DNA from: Cricetibacter osteomyelitidis
GTDB taxonomy: Bacteria > Pseudomonadota > Gammaproteobacteria > Enterobacterales > Pasteurellaceae
Reading direction: 5' to 3'
Length of the DNA: 35,595 nucleotides
Assembly: GCF_004340985.1 (NCBI RefSeq)
Contig: NZ_SLYB01000024.1
Span: forward strand, 1 to 35,595
The notes below the pieces were generated by a model that was given only the letters and a program-made list of their open reading frames with translations, searched no databases and was not told the DNA's origin. Shown here piece by piece: positions 6,577-14,931 of this stretch (within the stretch, counting starts at the first letter, position 1; each line of letters starts with the position of its first letter). A program made the translations under genes and the position numbers.

Positions 6577-8025
6577 ATGAAATTTATCATTAAACTTTTT
6601 CCGGAAATTATGATTAAAAGCGAATCGGTACGCAAACGGTTCGTTAAGATCTTAACCGGTAATATCCGAAACATTCTTACTAAATATGATGAAGATGTCG
6701 CCGTAGTGCGTCATTGGGACTACATCGAAGTGCGGTCGAAAAATGAAGAAAATACCGCGCTATTAATCGAATTATTAGGACGTATTCCCGGTATTCATCA
6801 TTTTTTAGAAGTAGATGATCAGCCGTTTGAAAATTTGCACGATATTTTTGAAAAAACCTTGGCACGCGTACAACGCAAATTAGAACACAAAACATTCTGT
6901 GTGCGAGTTCGTCGTAAAGGCAAACATGATTTCAATTCATTGGAAGCGGAACGTTATATCGGCGGTGGGTTAAATCAAAATATTGCCACTGCACAGGTGA
7001 AATTAACCAAACCGGATGTAACCGTACGTATTGATATTGAAGATGATCGTATGATGTTAATCAAAGCCCGTCATGTGGGATTGGGCGGTTATCCTATCGG
7101 TACGCAAGAAGATGTGCTTTCTTTGATTTCGGGGGGATTTGATTCCGGCGTGTCCAGTTATATGTTGATTCGTCGCGGTTCTCGTGTGCATTATTGCTTT
7201 TTTAATTTAGGCGGTGTGGCACATGAAATCGGTGTGAAACAAATGGCATATCATATTTGGCATCGTTATGGCAGTTCTCATAAAGTGCGGTTCGTTGCCA
7301 TTAATTTTGAAAATGTTGTCGGCGAAATTCTTGAAAAAGTGGATAACGGTCAAATGGGCGTGGTGTTAAAACGTATGATGGTGCGAGCAGCCAGCCAAGT
7401 GGCAGAACGTTTTGCCATTCAAGCTATTGTTACCGGTGAAGCCTTAGGACAAGTATCCAGCCAAACATTGACCAATTTGCGTTTAATTGATGAAGCTTCG
7501 GAGGCATTGGTGCTTCGTCCGCTCATTACGCACGATAAAGAGCAAATTATCGCAATGGCGAAAGAAATCGGTACCGATGATATTGCTAAATCTATGCCGG
7601 AATTTTGTGGTGTGATTTCTAAAAATCCGACAGTGAAAGCCGTACGGGAGAAAATCGTTCGGGAAGAAGGCAATTTTGATTTTGCCGTGCTGCAAAGTGC
7701 GGTGGAAAATGCTCAATATTTGGATATTCGTCAAATTGCCGAAGAAACGGAAAAGGAGATTGTTGAAGTAGATACGGTTTCTGTTCTTACTGATAATGAT
7801 GTGATTCTGGATATTCGTAGTCCCGAAGAAGCGGATGAAAAACCGTTAATTATTGGCAACCGCGAAATTAAATTAATCCCGTTTTATAAATTATCATCGC
7901 AATTTCCGACACTGGATCAAAACAAAAATTATGTGCTATATTGTGAACGTGGTGTGATGAGTAAGTTACAGGCACTTTATTTAAAAGAGAACGGCTTTAC
8001 TAACGTTCAAATATTTAGGAAATAA
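6577..8025 (+). CDS. thiI: tRNA 4-thiouridine synthase ThiI with rhodanese domain
   Basis: 482 residues, the same length as E. coli ThiI. It makes 4-thiouridine at tRNA position 8 and, in enterobacteria, supplies sulfur for the thiazole of thiamine. Domains in order: ferredoxin-like and THUMP (about 1-165), PP-loop ATPase with [11 protein letters not shown] (about 186-196), C344-region PEFCGVIS, and a C-terminal rhodanese domain (about 385-482) with the persulfide cysteine C456 in LYCERG, numbered as in E. coli. All catalytic features are present, so the bifunctional form is intact. It ends in a strong terminator before nhaA. Three uptake signals lie inside. Confidence 0.95.
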   Translation: MKFIIKLFPEIMIKSESVRKRFVKILTGNIRNILTKYDEDVAVVRHWDYIEVRSKNEENTALLIELLGRIPGIHHFLEVDDQPFENLHDIFEKTLARVQRKLEHKTFCVRVRRKGKHDFNSLEAERYIGGGLNQNIATAQVKLTKPDVTVRIDIEDDRMMLIKARHVGLGGYPIGTQEDVLSLISGGFDSGVSSYMLIRRGSRVHYCFFNLGGVAHEIGVKQMAYHIWHRYGSSHKVRFVAINFENVVGEILEKVDNGQMGVVLKRMMVRAASQVAERFAIQAIVTGEALGQVSSQTLTNLRLIDEASEALVLRPLITHDKEQIIAMAKEIGTDDIAKSMPEFCGVISKNPTVKAVREKIVREEGNFDFAVLQSAVENAQYLDIRQIAEETEKEIVEVDTVSVLTDNDVILDIRSPEEADEKPLIIGNREIKLIPFYKLSSQFPTLDQNKNYVLYCERGVMSKLQALYLKENGFTNVQIFRK

Positions 8026-8041
8026 TTTCTTTTACAAATTG

Positions 8042-8074
8042 AAAGCTACTGCACATAAAAAGTAGCTTTTTTTA
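8042..8074 (+). terminator. Rho-independent terminator after thiI
   Basis: The perfect 9-base stem AAAGCTACT / AGTAGCTTT (8042-8050 with 8061-8069) is followed by a run of T. Confidence 0.9.
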
Positions 8075-8119
8075 TCACTGATTTTTATTTTTTTACATTT
8101 TATTAACAAGGGGAAATTC

Positions 8120-9298
8120 ATGTTAGAAAAGGTCAAAGCATTTTTCCAGTCGGATATTTCTGGTGGTATTTTGTTGTTTATTTTTGCGATTTCAGCCATG
8201 GCAATGGCAAACAGTTCGCTAAGCGATGTGTATTTTAGTTTTTTGGATACGCCGGTTCAGTTGAAAGTTGGTTCACTGGATATCAATAAACCTTTATTGC
8301 TTTGGGTGAATGACGGCTTAATGGCAATATTTTTCTTATTAGTCGGGCTTGAAGTGAAACGCGAATTGATGGAAGGGGCGTTATCCAGTTATCAAAAAGC
8401 TATTTTCCCGGCGATTGCTGCCGTCGGGGGGATGATAGTTCCTGCACTTGTTTATAAATTAGTGACGGCAAATCATCCTGAATTTGCGAATGGATGGGCT
8501 ATTCCAATGGCAACGGATATTGCTTTTGCTTTGGGCGTTATTGCATTATTGAGTAAACGGGTTCCTTTGGCATTAAAAATCTTTTTGTTGGCACTTGCGA
8601 TTATTGACGATTTAGGTGCGATTGTCGTGATTGCAATTTTCTTTTCCCATGATTTAAGTACACAAGCATTGGTTATTGCGGCGATTGCCATTACATTGCT
8701 TATTATTGCCAACCGCTTGAATGTAACGGCACTGGATGTTTATGTGGTCATTGGGATAATTTTATGGGTATCGGTGCTTAAATCCGGTGTACATGCGACA
8801 TTGGCAGGGGTAATCATCGGTTTTGCCGTGCCATTACAGGTAAAAAAAGGTAAACGAATTGAAAAACCGCTACATAAATTTGAACATATTTTAGTCCCAT
8901 GGTCATCTTTTATTATTTTGCCATTATTTGCATTTTCTAATGCGGGCGTATATTTAGGTGATGTAACGTTTAGCGAACTTTTTTCCGCACTACCGTTGGC
9001 GATAACATTAGGTTTGATCTTAGGGAAAACTATCGGCGTGTTTTCATTTAGCTATATTGCGGTGAAAACCGGGATTGCCAAACTACCGCACGGCATTAAT
9101 TTTAAACAGATCTTTGCTGTTTCGGTACTTTGCGGTATTGGTTTTACTATGTCTATGTTCTTATCCAGTTTGGCATTCGGCAGCACGGAAGGGCATATGT
9201 TGCCATTAGCGAGATTGGGTATTTTAATTGGTTCGCTTGTATCTGCCGTATTAGGTTATTTTTTATTAAAAACGGTGACGAAACCGACAATACGATAG
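8120..9298 (+). CDS. nhaA: Na+/H+ antiporter NhaA
   Basis: 392 residues; E. coli NhaA has 388. It is an inner-membrane exchanger that exports sodium for protons and controls pH and salt tolerance. About 12 hydrophobic segments are visible. Key residues keep the E. coli numbering: D133 in [10 protein letters not shown]163-D164 in AIIDDLGAI, and H225 in SGVHATLAG. It starts 8 bases after a strong AAGGGGA. Terminators on both sides indicate a single-gene unit. NhaA is commonly sodium-responsive through NhaR in E. coli, but no nhaR-like gene is adjacent here. No uptake signal was seen inside this gene. Confidence 0.95.
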   Translation: MLEKVKAFFQSDISGGILLFIFAISAMAMANSSLSDVYFSFLDTPVQLKVGSLDINKPLLLWVNDGLMAIFFLLVGLEVKRELMEGALSSYQKAIFPAIAAVGGMIVPALVYKLVTANHPEFANGWAIPMATDIAFALGVIALLSKRVPLALKIFLLALAIIDDLGAIVVIAIFFSHDLSTQALVIAAIAITLLIIANRLNVTALDVYVVIGIILWVSVLKSGVHATLAGVIIGFAVPLQVKKGKRIEKPLHKFEHILVPWSSFIILPLFAFSNAGVYLGDVTFSELFSALPLAITLGLILGKTIGVFSFSYIAVKTGIAKLPHGINFKQIFAVSVLCGIGFTMSMFLSSLAFGSTEGHMLPLARLGILIGSLVSAVLGYFLLKTVTKPTIR

Positions 9299-9319
9299 TA
9301 TGCTTTGAAAACATAAAAG

Positions 9320-9358
9320 GAATGGCTAAGACTGCGGTCTAAGTCATTCTTTTTTTTT
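9320..9358. terminator. Terminator between nhaA and the YvcK-family gene
   Basis: A 13-base-pair stem starting GAATGG (9320) and ending CATTC (9345-9349), with one A-A mismatch, loop TGCG, and a nine-T run on the plus strand that touches the stop codon of the convergent gene. Confidence 0.8.
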
Positions 9359-10286
9359 ATGATAATTTCTCTAACATTTCGTCGATTGCCGCACAAAGCA
9401 AGCTGCGATCATGACGGTAATTCACATCATCCGCATTTAAACGACGACTCACGATCTTATAATCAACGTCATTTTTTACAGAAAGTGCGGTCGAATTTTT
9501 ATCAGAAATAATTGCACCGTCAATAATAGCTTTACCGATATTTCTATTGATCCAATTTATTCGGTCATGCAACGATAAATCGGCTGCCGGGCTATGTTCT
9601 ATGCCAAGGTTATCAATAAAAATTTTTTTAGCCTTACTGTCGTGTAACGTTTCAATGAGTTCGGTTAACAATAACGGCGGCATAATACTGGTGAAAAAAC
9701 TACCGGGACCGAATAAAATCACTTCGGCTTTCTGAAGGGCTTCTATGGCCTCCTGCGTCGCGTTTACTTGCGGAGAAAGCCCTAGTTTTTGCGGTAATTC
9801 GGTTAAGCTGTCAATACTGGTTTCACCTAAAATGGTCACGCCGGATTTTAATGTCGCCGTGAGATGTACCGGCGATTCCGACATTGGAACAAGAAAAGAT
9901 TTCACCCGTAATAAATCACGAATTAGATTTACGCCTTCGGTCGGTCGGATATGCATATCTTCCAACGCTTTTAACATCAGATTGCCTAAATTGTGTCCGG
10001 CCAACTCTCCGTTACCGGAAAAACGATATTCGAATAGTGCGGATGCAGTGCTGGGTTCGGTGATAATTTGGTTCAGGCAATTACGTAAATCGCCCCATGC
10101 AATACCGCCGTGCGATGTGCGGATACGACCGGTTGAACCGCCATTATCGGTAGTGGTAACAATACCGGTTAAGCGGGTTTTCATAAAACTTAATGCGGAC
10201 ATTAAACGCCCTAAACCGTGTCCGCCGCCAATGGCGGCAATATGTTGAATGTTATCTAAATTTTCGTGTTGCGTACTAATGATCAT
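9357..10286 (-). CDS. YvcK/YbhK family (CofD-like) protein
   Basis: 309 residues; E. coli YbhK has about 302. The glycine-rich N-terminal motif GGGHGLGRL (about 20-28), TTTDNGGSTGRIR (about 45-57) and WGDLRNCL identify the YvcK branch of the CofD-like fold. Bacillus YvcK binds UDP-sugars and is needed for growth on gluconeogenic carbon sources and for cell-shape control. The exact activity in gamma-proteobacteria is not established. The cytoplasmic protein is encoded alone, divergent from the ydgA-like gene. Uptake signals lie at about 9483 inside the gene and about 10305 upstream of it. Confidence 0.85.
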   Translation of the reverse strand: MIISTQHENLDNIQHIAAIGGGHGLGRLMSALSFMKTRLTGIVTTTDNGGSTGRIRTSHGGIAWGDLRNCLNQIITEPSTASALFEYRFSGNGELAGHNLGNLMLKALEDMHIRPTEGVNLIRDLLRVKSFLVPMSESPVHLTATLKSGVTILGETSIDSLTELPQKLGLSPQVNATQEAIEALQKAEVILFGPGSFFTSIMPPLLLTELIETLHDSKAKKIFIDNLGIEHSPAADLSLHDRINWINRNIGKAIIDGAIISDKNSTALSVKNDVDYKIVSRRLNADDVNYRHDRSLLCAAIDEMLEKLS

Positions 10287-10421
10287 GTTTGACCCTTGAA
10301 TAGTAAGTGCGGTCGGATTTGCATTAATTTAGCATTTTTTTGCATTTTTATATAGCGGTTCTTGCTATTTGCTTGATTTATGGTAACTTAATGTGCATTT
10401 ATTTTTCAGAAGGAAGGCATA

Positions 10422-11810
10422 ATGAAAAAATCGACTGTTGCAATCAGTGTAATCGTTGCATTAGGTGCTGTTTGGACCGGCGGTGCTTGGTACACGGGGC
10501 AAAAAGCACAAACCGAGTATGAGCGTCAAATTCAATACGTTAACGAAAAAGTCAATAAATCTTTAGAGTTTTACGGCGTTGAGATTAAAATTGAACCGGT
10601 AAAATTCGAACGGGGTTTATTCACATCGGAATATGCCTATAACATGAAAATTACCACGGATAATGCGGAAACGGACTTACCGATTAGCGGCAAGTTATAC
10701 CACGGTCCGATTCCGTTAAATACCTTCACGCCGGCAATATTTTCAACCGACTATGAATTAGTTAATAACGAGCAAACAAAAGCGTTATTTGATGCCGCAC
10801 AGGGTAAAAAACCGCTGACAGGGAAATTTACCTTTAGCTATACCGAACAAATCAGCGGTGATTTAGACGCACCGTTAATTGTTTATAATAATAACAATGT
10901 GACAACGACGTTTGAAAACCTGAAATTAGTTTATGATACGGATAAAAACGGTATTGGTAAAACCGAAGCCACTATCGGTGCATTTAAAGCTATTTCAAGC
11001 GCTGCAGGTGAAAAACGAGCGGCAGATGTTGAAGTAACCAATATTAAAGTGAAATCTGACTTAACAGCAACAAAATGGGAATATCTCACTGTGGGTAAGC
11101 AGGAGATAGCCGTTGAAAATGTGAAACTCACCAATAAAACGGATGTCGCAAAAACATTTGAGCTGAAAAATATGAGTGTGACATCTGAGACAGATGCAAA
11201 GGATAATTTCTTTAATGTAATGTCAAAAGTGAATGTGGCTGATGTGCTGGGAAATAACCAATCTTTCGGTACGTTGGATGTTGATATGCAATTTAATCAT
11301 TTAGAAGCAGATACAATGAATGCCTTTGTTGTTGAGTCCCTTAATGAAAATGAACGTGAATTAGAAGCATTGGGCTTAAAATTACTGCAAAATCAACCGC
11401 ACTTTATACTTAAACCGATATTCACAAATTCAGCGGGTAAGTTGGATGGAAATTTAAATATCGAATTAAATCAATTTGATGTTAATAATGTGAATAGCGT
11501 ATTAAGTTTATTTAAGCAATTTGAATTTGGTGCTGATTTTAATAAAGCGGCACTAAAACAATTTATCATATCCGCTGCTCAAGTATTCGAAAATATGGAT
11601 AACGCGACAGCTGAACAATTTGCTGAAAAACAACTTAAAAATCTTGAGATGTCAAAACATACTTGGGTGAATAGCGATGATAAATTAACAACAGCGTTAA
11701 AATTAGTCGATAGTAAACTAATATTAAATAATACCCAAGAAATTTCTGAACAGGAAATTCAGATGGCATTATTTATGTTAATGATGGGGCTTGGAAGCTT
11801 AGGACAATAA
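10422..11810 (+). CDS. ydgA: YdgA-like DUF945 family protein
   Basis: 462 residues, starting 7 bases after AAGGAAGG. An N-terminal uncleaved anchor (residues 4-23, with VALGAVWTGGAWYTG nearly identical to E. coli YdgA) places the rest in the periplasm. The body is rich in beta-strand-forming repeats and resembles DUF945. Function is poorly defined in the family. It is divergent from the YvcK-family gene and ends before a terminator upstream of mltB. AT content and asparagine use rise toward the C-terminus, consistent with weak constraint. The symbol is given on the strength of the N-terminal match. Confidence 0.82.
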   Translation: MKKSTVAISVIVALGAVWTGGAWYTGQKAQTEYERQIQYVNEKVNKSLEFYGVEIKIEPVKFERGLFTSEYAYNMKITTDNAETDLPISGKLYHGPIPLNTFTPAIFSTDYELVNNEQTKALFDAAQGKKPLTGKFTFSYTEQISGDLDAPLIVYNNNNVTTTFENLKLVYDTDKNGIGKTEATIGAFKAISSAAGEKRAADVEVTNIKVKSDLTATKWEYLTVGKQEIAVENVKLTNKTDVAKTFELKNMSVTSETDAKDNFFNVMSKVNVADVLGNNQSFGTLDVDMQFNHLEADTMNAFVVESLNENERELEALGLKLLQNQPHFILKPIFTNSAGKLDGNLNIELNQFDVNNVNSVLSLFKQFEFGADFNKAALKQFIISAAQVFENMDNATAEQFAEKQLKNLEMSKHTWVNSDDKLTTALKLVDSKLILNNTQEISEQEIQMALFMLMMGLGSLGQ

Positions 11811-11906
11811 GATAATTTGTTAACTCCCACATTTCATATTTACCATTTGTACCATAAATGGGACGCAATGTGACATAGGTCTTAACATCAGCATTTCATT
11901 TAGTAA

Positions 11907-11940
11907 AAAGCATAGGTTATTTTATAATCTATGCTTTATT
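11907..11940 (+). terminator. Rho-independent terminator between the ydgA-like gene and mltB
   Basis: The stem AAAGCATAG / CTATGCTTT lies at about 11908-11915 and 11929-11937 with a 13-base AT-rich loop, followed by ATTTC. It is about 100 bases after the ydgA-like stop. The rest of the 200-base gap is AT-rich and shows no gene. Confidence 0.65.
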
Positions 11941-12009
11941 TCATTCAAAATTACAGCATATCTTATTATAATAGCGACGATGTTATTTTTTTCATAAAGG
12001 TAAATAAAG

Positions 12010-13092
12010 TTGAAATTTAAAAATTCCTTAAAACTCACCGCACTTTTTACCACTTTGGCCTTAGCGGGGTGTTCCGGCAATATCAATAAATTAGACGAGA
12101 GTGCAAAATATACCAAAGCCCGCACCATAAATAATTTTAATGATTATGTGCAATTTCTCAAACAGAAAGCCGCAGAGCAGGGCGTATCCGTATCAACATT
12201 GAATGCACAAAATAATATTCGTTATATTTCCAAAGCGGTAGATTTAGACCATAAGCAAGCGGCCAAACGGCGTGATCCAAACTTGCCACCGGTGGTTAAT
12301 CCGAATGGTACGACAAATTATCTTAACCGTGTGCTGACCAGAGCCAAAGTTAATAAAGCCGAAACTGAATATTGGAATGTATTACCGCAGCTTACCAAAG
12401 CCAGCCAAAAATACGGTGTGCAAAAAGAATATTTATTGGCGTTATGGGGAATGGAAAGCAGTTTTGGTTATTATCAAGGCAATTATGATGTGTTATCGGT
12501 GTTAGCCACATTAGCCTTTGACGGCCGCCGAGAATCCTTATTCGGCAAAGAATTTGTCAATGCAATGAAAATGCTCGATCGTAACTATATTCAACGCGGC
12601 AAAATGTTGGGTTCATGGGCGGGTGCCATGGGGCAAACGCAATTTATGCCTACCTCTTATTTGAGCTATGCGGCGGATGGCGACGGCGACGGTGAGAAAG
12701 ATATTTGGACAAATCATTATGATGTATTTGCTTCTATCGCGACTTATCTTTCCACCGTAGGTTGGGATGATGAATTGCCTTGGGGAGTAGAAGTCACTTT
12801 ATCGCAACCCATGGTCTTGAGTTTGTCCGGTGTAGAGAAGGGCAAACAGAAATCCTTAAAACAATGGCAGGCTATGGGCGTAAATCTAAAAAATTCAATG
12901 GCTCAAGAATTGCAAAAACTGACCGCACTTTCATCGGCGGATTTATGGTTGGTACGACCGGATAAAGAAGCGGGTAGAGCGTTTTTAGTATCAAATAATT
13001 TCCGCACTTTGTTAGATTGGAACCGTTCTAATTATTTTGCGGTGAGTATCGGTATATTTGCTGATCGTATTCAACAACGAATAGGTCTATAA
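12010..13092 (+). CDS. mltB: Membrane-bound lytic murein transglycosylase B, TTG start
   Basis: 360 residues; E. coli MltB has 361. It cleaves peptidoglycan between MurNAc and GlcNAc to give 1,6-anhydro ends (family GH103). The lipobox LAGC21 anchors it in the outer membrane. The catalytic glutamate is E149 in WGMESSFG. GAMGQTQFMPTSY and an EF-hand-like loop ADGDGDGEKD match the calcium site of Slt35. The start is TTG at 12010: it is the only start giving a full lipoprotein signal, and AAAGG lies about 9 bases upstream. Uptake signals lie in the signal-peptide codons (about 12038) and near 12921. Confidence 0.92.
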   Translation: MKFKNSLKLTALFTTLALAGCSGNINKLDESAKYTKARTINNFNDYVQFLKQKAAEQGVSVSTLNAQNNIRYISKAVDLDHKQAAKRRDPNLPPVVNPNGTTNYLNRVLTRAKVNKAETEYWNVLPQLTKASQKYGVQKEYLLALWGMESSFGYYQGNYDVLSVLATLAFDGRRESLFGKEFVNAMKMLDRNYIQRGKMLGSWAGAMGQTQFMPTSYLSYAADGDGDGEKDIWTNHYDVFASIATYLSTVGWDDELPWGVEVTLSQPMVLSLSGVEKGKQKSLKQWQAMGVNLKNSMAQELQKLTALSSADLWLVRPDKEAGRAFLVSNNFRTLLDWNRSNYFAVSIGIFADRIQQRIGL

Positions 13093-13094
13093 AA

Positions 13095-13118
13095 ATCTCT
13101 CCCGTTTACGGGAGAGAT
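13095..13118 (-). terminator. Rho-independent terminator of purK
   Basis: A perfect 11-base stem, ATCTCTCCCGT with ACGGGAGAGAT, starts 3 bases after the mltB stop. On the minus strand it is followed by TTTTTATAG, so it mainly terminates purEK transcripts. The plus strand lacks a T-run. Confidence 0.8.
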
Positions 13119-13140
13119 GTCATGTAGTAGCGGAAAGGGA

Positions 13141-14220
13141 TTATTTCAGCTTCTTAATCGCCCAATCTAATCCGGATTGATAATTATCCGGCAGTTCCTT
13201 ACGCAGTTTTTCTAATTGAACAATCAGCACGTTTTTATCCGTGTGAGTAAGATTGATATGCCCTACTTTACGTCCGGGACGTACTTCTTTACCATACCAA
13301 TGCAGCTGACTAAACGGCGTATTCAGCCATTGTGTGTTGTGCTCGGTACCGATTAAATTCACCATAACGTTTGTGGTAAAAGTGTGTAATGGCGGTGTCG
13401 GTAAATCCAATAAAGCACGCAAATGCAGCTCAAACTGGCTGACGGAACAGCCTAATTGTGTCCAGTGGCCGCTGTTATGTACGCGGGGAGCAAGTTCGTT
13501 AATTAATAGCTTATCGCCCACCACAAAACATTCCATCGCCATAACACCCACATAATCCAGTTTGTGCATAATTTTGCCTAACATCGCTTCCGCCTGTTGT
13601 TGGAACGGCGACGGTTCCGCATAAGCCACACTGTAACGTAAAATACCGTTTTGCTGTAAATTATGTGTCACGGGATAGAAACGGGTTTCGCCGTTTCTGA
13701 AACGACCGCCCACAATAGACACTTCATAGTCGAAAGGAATAAAGGCTTCTGCGATGGTTTCACCGAATAAATCATCGGTAATCACATCTTGATTGGCTTG
13801 GCTTACGATCCATTGACCGCGACCGTCATAACCGCCCATACGGCGTTTAACTACTAATTTTTCACCGATTTCATCGAAAACTTTACTAAATTGACCCGCA
13901 CTTTCCAGCAAACACCAAGGTGAAGTCGGCAATTCCAATTCATCTAATAAAGATTTTTGCGTTAAGCGATCCGCCAGCTTGCTGAATACGTTTTGATTGA
14001 CAAAATTAGCGTGATTACCAAACATTGTGGTGAGCGGTGTGATTTCCCAGCGTTCGATTTCTGCAGTAATAATATCATTGGGTTGAATATCGAACACCGG
14101 TGCATCAAATGCCAAAGGCTGAACCTGAATATCTAAAGGTGCCCCCGCATAACGCAACATACGACCAAGCTGACCGTTGCCTAAAACATAAACCATTGGA
14201 TAAAGAGAACTTTTTTGCAT
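13141..14220 (-). CDS. purK: 5-(carboxyamino)imidazole ribonucleotide synthase PurK
   Basis: 359 residues; E. coli PurK has 355. It is an ATP-grasp enzyme that carboxylates AIR with bicarbonate in purine synthesis. VLGNGQLGRML (12-22) is the family N-terminal motif, and KRRMGGYDGRGQW and NELAPRVHNSGHWT are ATP-grasp segments. AGGAAAG precedes the ATG at 14220. An internal ATG at residue 9 would match the E. coli start more closely but has no good ribosome site. It lies 15 bases after purE in the classical purEK order. Confidence 0.94.
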   Translation of the reverse strand: MQKSSLYPMVYVLGNGQLGRMLRYAGAPLDIQVQPLAFDAPVFDIQPNDIITAEIERWEITPLTTMFGNHANFVNQNVFSKLADRLTQKSLLDELELPTSPWCLLESAGQFSKVFDEIGEKLVVKRRMGGYDGRGQWIVSQANQDVITDDLFGETIAEAFIPFDYEVSIVGGRFRNGETRFYPVTHNLQQNGILRYSVAYAEPSPFQQQAEAMLGKIMHKLDYVGVMAMECFVVGDKLLINELAPRVHNSGHWTQLGCSVSQFELHLRALLDLPTPPLHTFTTNVMVNLIGTEHNTQWLNTPFSQLHWYGKEVRPGRKVGHINLTHTDKNVLIVQLEKLRKELPDNYQSGLDWAIKKLK

Positions 14221-14235
14221 CGTCTTTCCTATCTA

Positions 14236-14733
14236 TTACACGCGTGGATCCGGATTGTCTAACACCACATCCGTTTGATTTTTTCTGAATGTATGTAGGC
14301 GTTGTGCGATTTCACTGTCAAAAGCCGCCAAAATTTGCGCCGCCAACAAACCGGCATTCGCTGCACCTGCAGGACCAATAGCCAATGTGCCTACGGGAAT
14401 GCCTTTCGGCATTTGCACGATAGAATACAGACTGTCCACTCCGCTTAATATGGAACTTTTCACCGGCACGCCGAGTACCGGTACAATGGTTTTTGCCGCA
14501 ATCATACCCGGCAAATGTGCCGCACCGCCCGCACCGGCAATGATCACTTTATAGCCGTTGGTTTCAGCGGTTTCTGCAAAGCTGAATAATTTATCCGGCG
14601 TGCGGTGAGCCGACACCACTTCCACATGATAAGCCAATTTTAATTCGTCAAGAATATTGATAGCTTCCTGCATTGTCGCCCAGTCGCTTTTTGAACCCAT
14701 TACAATGGCAATTTTAGGGGATGTATTTGACAT
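14236..14733 (-). CDS. purE: N5-CAIR mutase PurE
   Basis: 165 residues; E. coli PurE has 169. It moves the carboxyl group of N5-CAIR to give [12 protein letters not shown] (11-18), VVSAHRTPD (about 39-47) and [12 protein letters not shown] are the class I PurE active-site segments. It is the first gene of purEK, divergent from pepN across 198 bases. A possible purine operator lies about 50 bases upstream. Confidence 0.95.
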   Translation of the reverse strand: MSNTSPKIAIVMGSKSDWATMQEAINILDELKLAYHVEVVSAHRTPDKLFSFAETAETNGYKVIIAGAGGAAHLPGMIAAKTIVPVLGVPVKSSILSGVDSLYSIVQMPKGIPVGTLAIGPAGAANAGLLAAQILAAFDSEIAQRLHTFRKNQTDVVLDNPDPRV

Positions 14734-14779
14734 AAGATTTCCACTTTAAAATGAATGATAAAAATGCGTGTAGAATAAC

Positions 14780-14795
14780 ATAAAACCGTTGCTTT
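14780..14795 (-). promoter_or_regulatory. Possible PurR operator upstream of purEK
   Basis: On the minus strand GCAACGGTTTTA resembles the core of the PurR box (GCAANCGNTTNC) but lacks one base of spacing and part of one arm. It would lie between a weak -35 (TTTGCA) and -10 (TATGTT). purEK is PurR-regulated in E. coli, which is the main reason to consider it. Confidence 0.3.
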
Positions 14796-14931
14796 TTCTG
14801 CAAAAAGAGCGGTCAAATTTGAATAAGTTTTTTATTGCTTGCAAGTTATGATTAAAACTCTTATTCTTAACTGAATTTTTATCATTCAATTTTTGATGAT
14901 TAAATCGACTCATTAAACATAGGTATTTGAT

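Noticed and set aside
7129-7139. Short G run in thiI and a similar one in msrP as phase-variation tracts
   Set aside because: Only six G in each, inside conserved housekeeping codons, which is too short to expect switching.
9745-10248. 167-residue open frame opposite the YvcK-family gene
   Set aside because: It has no recognisable domain or ribosome site, and the opposite strand encodes a conserved protein over the same bases.
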